In this document: positions 59,217 to 64,000 of the stretch, piece by piece
How positions within the stretch are numbered: the stretch's first letter is position 1
Layout: the number at the start of each line of letters is the position of its first letter
Assembly: GCF_014898815.1 (NCBI RefSeq)
Contig: NW_026515547.1
Location: 62,001-126,000, forward strand
DNA length: 64,000 nt
Direction of reading: 5' to 3'
Source of the DNA: Panonychus citri
Taxonomy: Eukaryota; Arthropoda; Arachnida; Trombidiformes; Tetranychidae
The notes under the pieces: model-generated
Seen by the model: the letters and a program-made list of their open reading frames with translations, nothing else
Databases searched by the model: none
What the model was told of the DNA's origin: nothing
Program-made: the position numbers and the translations under genes

Positions 59217-62200
59217 AATTAAACAATGATAATTAACGTGCTCACAATGAGATGAAATTATCTTTCAATTAAAGCTAAACAAAAAAGCAACATTGTAAAT
59301 ACTTTGCCATTGAATGAGCAAAGTACAGAGAAAGAAATTAATTAAAGAGATAGATTAACATTAATTTGTTTCCAAAATGATTAAAAATTTTAATTAATCG
59401 CGATACAACAATTAACGTAATTGGCTATTTACTATGACATTTGTATAAATTTGTTTTACATAAATGACAAATGATTAGTCTTACTAATCAAAGTAATGAT
59501 ACATAATTTTATGAATCAAATTTAACTACAATTAAATCAATTGATTGGGATTGTGTGTCATCAGACTAAATTGGAGGTTGAATTGTTGGCTATTGATTAC
59601 AGAATATGTATTAATTATTAGTTTCCAATCAATAAATTGAACACAATACTGATCAAGGAAGACCCCAAGGATAAATTGAGAGGGTAATTTTTCTCGTTGA
59701 GATTTTCAATTGATTAAATTGTTGTTTCAAATTACAAACAGAATCATAAGTTAATTAAAACTCTCAACTAGAATCTCATATGAAAATCAGGTAACAGTTT
59801 AGATTATAAATGCCAATCAAAGTTGACCAAAGTGTAAGATTGACCATTGACAATCTATGAGAATATAATCCAAGTGGATTAATCGCAAGAGATTAAAGAA
59901 GCTAATCTTTAAATTGAAACAAAAACTATCGAATCGATAAATCCAATCAATAAAAAGTAAACTACAAAAGGTTATTGGTCATCAATTGGCTAAGATTTTT
60001 AAGTTAATCTGTTGATAATCAATGACAAACATTAATCACGTTAATTACTCACCTTCCTCAATGAACTGGAGTAGATCATCATCATAATCCATCTTGATGA
60101 ATAATTAATTTCGATGATTAAGTTTATGAGTTGATCATCAACATACAATAGTCAAGACAATTAACAGTAATCAAAGAGGAAAAGTGAATTATCAAAATTG
60201 GATAACATTGAAAATTAGATTGTTGTTGTTTCAATTGATTTGATTTATTATTTAGTTTACAATCAAGTAAACAAAAACAAATATCTCTCTCTCTCTCTCT
60301 CTCTCTCCCTCTTTCTGTTTACTCCCTCTAAAATTATCTTAATTATCTTCTCAAATAAAATCAAATAGTCAATGATTAGACTATTTGTTTACATCGATTA
60401 AACCATTAATACAAACAATTAAAGTTAATTGTTAACAGATTGGATGATTGTTATAACTTGAATTCTAAAAGAAAACATTTAAATTAATCAGCGAATTGTG
60501 ATTCTAACTATGAAAATAATTATCATCTCTTAATTGTAGAAACATTTGTTTAATTATCGTTATGAATTAATCATGTTTATCGGCATTTTTAACTCAGTCT
60601 ATTTTCATGGTGAAACTTTTCATTGTAAAGTGACAATTTCATCATAATAAATGACATTTCTTTGAACATACAATAGGGGAAAATGTTGATTGTTCACTAA
60701 TTGTCAAATTGTCAATTTAAATGGCGTTAAATTGATGATTAAACACCATCAGGTAACATATGATTTAACAATTTACGTCTGTTCAATCAAATTGTAATTA
60801 ATACAATTTTTTATAATCAATTCGCAGACTAGAGATTGAATTTATGTAACCAAATTGATTTTGATAGGAAAATACAATTGTGAATGGATTGTAACAATTT
60901 GAATTACTAATTAAAGACAAACTAACTTTTAAGCGATTAGAATATTTTGATTGTACTGACCATTGGAAGAATTGGAAATCAGTTTGATACTTGAGAGGAA
61001 ATACTAATTCTTGTGCAGTGAATTCAATGAACGGAGTTAATTGTTTAACATTTAATTAGACTAAATCTCTATCATGGTTGATATGAAATTTGTTAAACAA
61101 TAGAAATAGAGGATCTGATTTTGATTAGTTGATGAGTGATAATTGTTTCAAATGAGAATCAATCAGATAATGAAAACTGTTTATTTCCATAAGTTACTAA
61201 ATATCAACGCAAAGACTGACAAGTACAAGGGATGAAAAGACTTTGATTTTGGTAAAGTAAACGAAGAAGTTGTAACTCTAGATTTGTTAATACGAAAGAG
61301 AAAATTAATTCAATTTATCAAGGTGAACAAATTAAGCGAAAACGAAAAATTCTAAATAGAATCTTTCAGCAAAAAGAACAAATTTTTAGCATCAAAGTTT
61401 TGAGAAAAGAGGAAAGGTGATTAAGGAGAAGGAAAATTTTAGTAATTACCGTCTATTGATCCAAAGGTTTTATCAGAGTCGAGGTTGGACTTCGGAAGAA
61501 GTGAATGTTTTTCATCATGAATTTCGGTGGGAAGCCGATTGAATGGAAGTAACTTTAAGATGGTTGACAACATAAAAGAACAATTTTCTTCTTTTGGATT
61601 AGATTTTCTCTTCTTTTTTTCAAACACTTTTTTATTCTCTTTTTCCTTCTGGTTAACAAGTCAATCAACTAACACAACAATCAAACAAAGAAAAAGAACA
61701 ATCAATAATAATTAAGAATCAATCATTGTATTAATTAGTAAATCACAAAGAGAAAGAAACTCAAAACTATCGGTCAGTTGGTTGTTGTTATTGTTTAGAA
61801 ATCAACTGGTCCAAGTTGAGAAAAAAAAAGAAAAAAAAACAGCGCGAGAGTTGAATTGGAAAAACAAATGATCTCTTTTCGTTGAAACAGATTAATTGTG
61901 TTTTCTACTCGTTTTCATTTTCTAATTAATGTACACTAATTACCAATAGAATTTAATTAATTCCTTATCATTAAAGTAATTTCCCTTTTCTGTAAATCAT
62001 TAATTTACTTTCTCTCATTTCAACCAATGAAATAGTTTATGGATCAACATAATTTGTTTACCATTGAATTGGATCAGTTTAATTTTGCCAACTAAATTAA
62101 TTGTGTTCATCTGTGGTTTACGGTTTAATTAGTGTTCATTTATTGAAACAATTACATATTCTGGTATTTAACTGAATCAAAATTGATGGATTATCCCTTT

Positions 62201-62780
62201 TGGATCAATATTTTGATGAAATCACAGATATTTTTTTCATTTTCACTTTGGATAATTAAGTAAACAAATTAGTGTTTTTTTATAGGATTTTCCCTTAGGC
62301 CTTTTGTTGACTTTTTGTTGTACAATTAATACAATTAGGAAAATTGTAACTTACCTGGTGGCCTGATGATTAGTTGATATTATTGAAAGGATTTAATGTC
62401 AATCGGTTATCACTAAGGTTCACAATTGTTTACGTGTTGAAATTTTTTCGCTTCTGTTTGGTTGACAATACAATCCAAACGAAAGTGTTTAATCAATTGA
62501 GCTCTTATTTGATTTATTGATACTTTGACATTTCCCTTTCCTTTTCCCTTAAATTGTTAAACTAATTGTTCAAGCTTGCAATAGTTTTAAAGTGTCAACT
62601 ATTTCACTTTAAAACTTTAGTAGTTAACTTATTGTGATGAAATTAATTTTTTTTTCTTTTATTATTATTGATCAAGATACACTTTTCTCTTCTCGTTATG
62701 GTTAATATCTGATTATGTGGACAAGTGACAATCACCATGATGAATATGATGATAAGTTAAATTGAATCAATACAATTCCA
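59217..62780. other. Spacer between methyltransferase cluster and ALG10
   Basis: 3.6 kb of AT-rich sequence with a CT microsatellite at 60283-60307. Short open frames at 61439-61715 lie in low-complexity Phe/Lys context. No gene is recognised. Confidence 0.5.
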
Positions 62781-64000
62781 TTACCACATGAAACGTTGAA
62801 GCTCATCACTGTTTGACCATTTGAATGGTTTGTTAAGGAAGATAAAAAAAGTTAATCCATTGATTAACATGTTGTACATAAGCTCCAAGGATAATGATAA
62901 AGCTGAATTGGTGAAAATGTTGAGTCTCCAGATGATAAATGCAGGTACAAAGTAACGGAACTCCAAGAGTCGCTGAGGTATCACTATGATACAAATGGAT
63001 AAAATAAATAAACATTTCCATAGATTATCTTTACGGTGGATAAGATTAATGAAAGACCAGCTCGTTAAAAGGCACACTGGTAAAAGAGTATAACGGATAA
63101 ATGATTCACTATTACCAAGGATTCGCCTCCAAAGGTAAAAGGTGAAATGTCGATTATCGGCCAACAAGTAGGAATGTGGTAAACTTTGGAATTTGATTAT
63201 TACAATTATTGCAATGGAAATTAAAAGGACGGTGGTCATATTCTTGTAAAAATAGGCCATAAATTTTCGTAAACTTCCAGTCAACAATATCCATGGGACA
63301 GCAAATAGAAAAGTAAAGAAAAGAAAGTAAACTAATTGTGCAAGATGAAAAGTAACCTCATGAGCACTTCTATCACCAAGAACAATTCCTACAAAAAGAA
63401 AAAGTGAAAAGTATTAATAATAATTGAGAGTAGGAGAAAGAGTTGCAATTGTAATAATCTCACCTTGATTGTAGAATACAAATACACCAAATAGAATTCC
63501 GGTGATTAAATAGCCACCCTGGCTAAGGAGTATTTGAGGAATGGATGAAATGAGATTGGAGAAAAGTTTCGAGCGTTTCTTGGACCTTTCGAAAGCAGCC
63601 TGTAAAATCTATACAAAAAAAAGGAGATAATTAGAGAATTGAATTGATTGGTAGTTGATATATTCTCAAACCTTTAGGGAAGAGTAAGCGGCGAAAAAGA
63701 AACACCAAACAATATTAGTTTGACGGAAAAATAATGAAACGAATCCGAAAAGTGATGCAATCCAAGTTTGGTCATTAATGTGCATTAAATACATGGCAAG
63801 AATGAAAAATAGTGACCCAGAGTCGGTATAGTAGAGGAAATTGAAAAAGAAAAGAGTTGGGGTTGTCGATAATGATATAGCTGATACCAGAGTTTTGATT
63901 CGACAAATTTTCTGAAAAAAATAGAAACACCGAGGAGAAAATCAATACTGAGTTAAATCGCTCGTTAATTGCGAAAATAAACACAAACACAAAACTTACA
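62781..64000 (-). CDS. ALG10: Alpha-1,2-glucosyltransferase ALG10 (5' part beyond window)
   Basis: An ER membrane enzyme that adds the third, terminal glucose to the dolichol-linked oligosaccharide before N-glycosylation. Three full exons (63672-63911, 63464-63599, 62781-63388) plus the last base of a fourth at 64000 lie in the window, in frame with the stop at 62781-62783. Conserved blocks are FNFLYYTDSGSLFFIL, FFRQTNIVWC, GIVLGDRSAHE, HSYLLADNRHFTFYLWRR and, near the end, PQRLLEFRYFVP. All fit the Alg10/Die2 family. The multiple hydrophobic helices fit an ER polytopic protein. The N-terminal part lies to the right of the window. No breaks are seen in the visible part. Confidence 0.95.

Overview
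The window is AT-rich eukaryotic DNA with short GT-AG introns (mostly about 60-90 bp) and long gene-poor spacers. A DEG/ENaC channel cluster, a metazoan PAN+ZP protein, MED21, ALG10 and MROH1 make it an arthropod. The compact introns, the ENaC clustering and a degraded receptor-like gene suggest a plant-feeding mite such as a spider mite (Tetranychidae). That species assignment is inference.

Layout: 1-1849 is a decayed LTR-retrotransposon (gag pseudogene, minus strand) with a folded-back duplication. 2887-3984 is a broken multi-pass membrane gene, possibly a gustatory receptor. 4385-12491 holds three DEG/ENaC genes on the minus strand (one frameshifted), with the glyoxalase II gene HAGH between the second and third on the plus strand. 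12796-16115 is a young, nearly intact, non-autonomous Gag-protease LTR element with 5-bp target duplications, inserted in a short basic reading frame. 16962-17183 encodes a small secreted peptide. 18175-24217 is MROH1 (minus). 25619-26503 is a single-pass membrane protein (minus). 26830-39787 is a PAN-apple/ZP apical matrix protein with a first intron of about 8.9 kb (minus). 42734-43260 is MED21 (plus). 43862-49238 is an ATP13A-type P5B ATPase (minus). 54510-59210 holds three tandem METTL27-like methyltransferase genes (plus), the third broken. 62781 to the window end is ALG10 (minus, 5' part outside the window).

The most unusual signal is a family of small hairpins in and around the two related retroelements. 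They keep the same apical loop (TTCACT on the plus strand, AGTGAA in element sense, always closed by C-G) while the stems differ and stay paired. Some lie in LTRs and some in the leaders upstream of gag, in two clearly diverged members of one Gag family. This pattern of constant loop and covarying stems suggests an RNA element recognised by Gag or by a host protein.

Several genes carry one-base frameshifts (ENaC copy at about 5325, MROH1 3' end, third methyltransferase). Each could be real decay or an assembly error.
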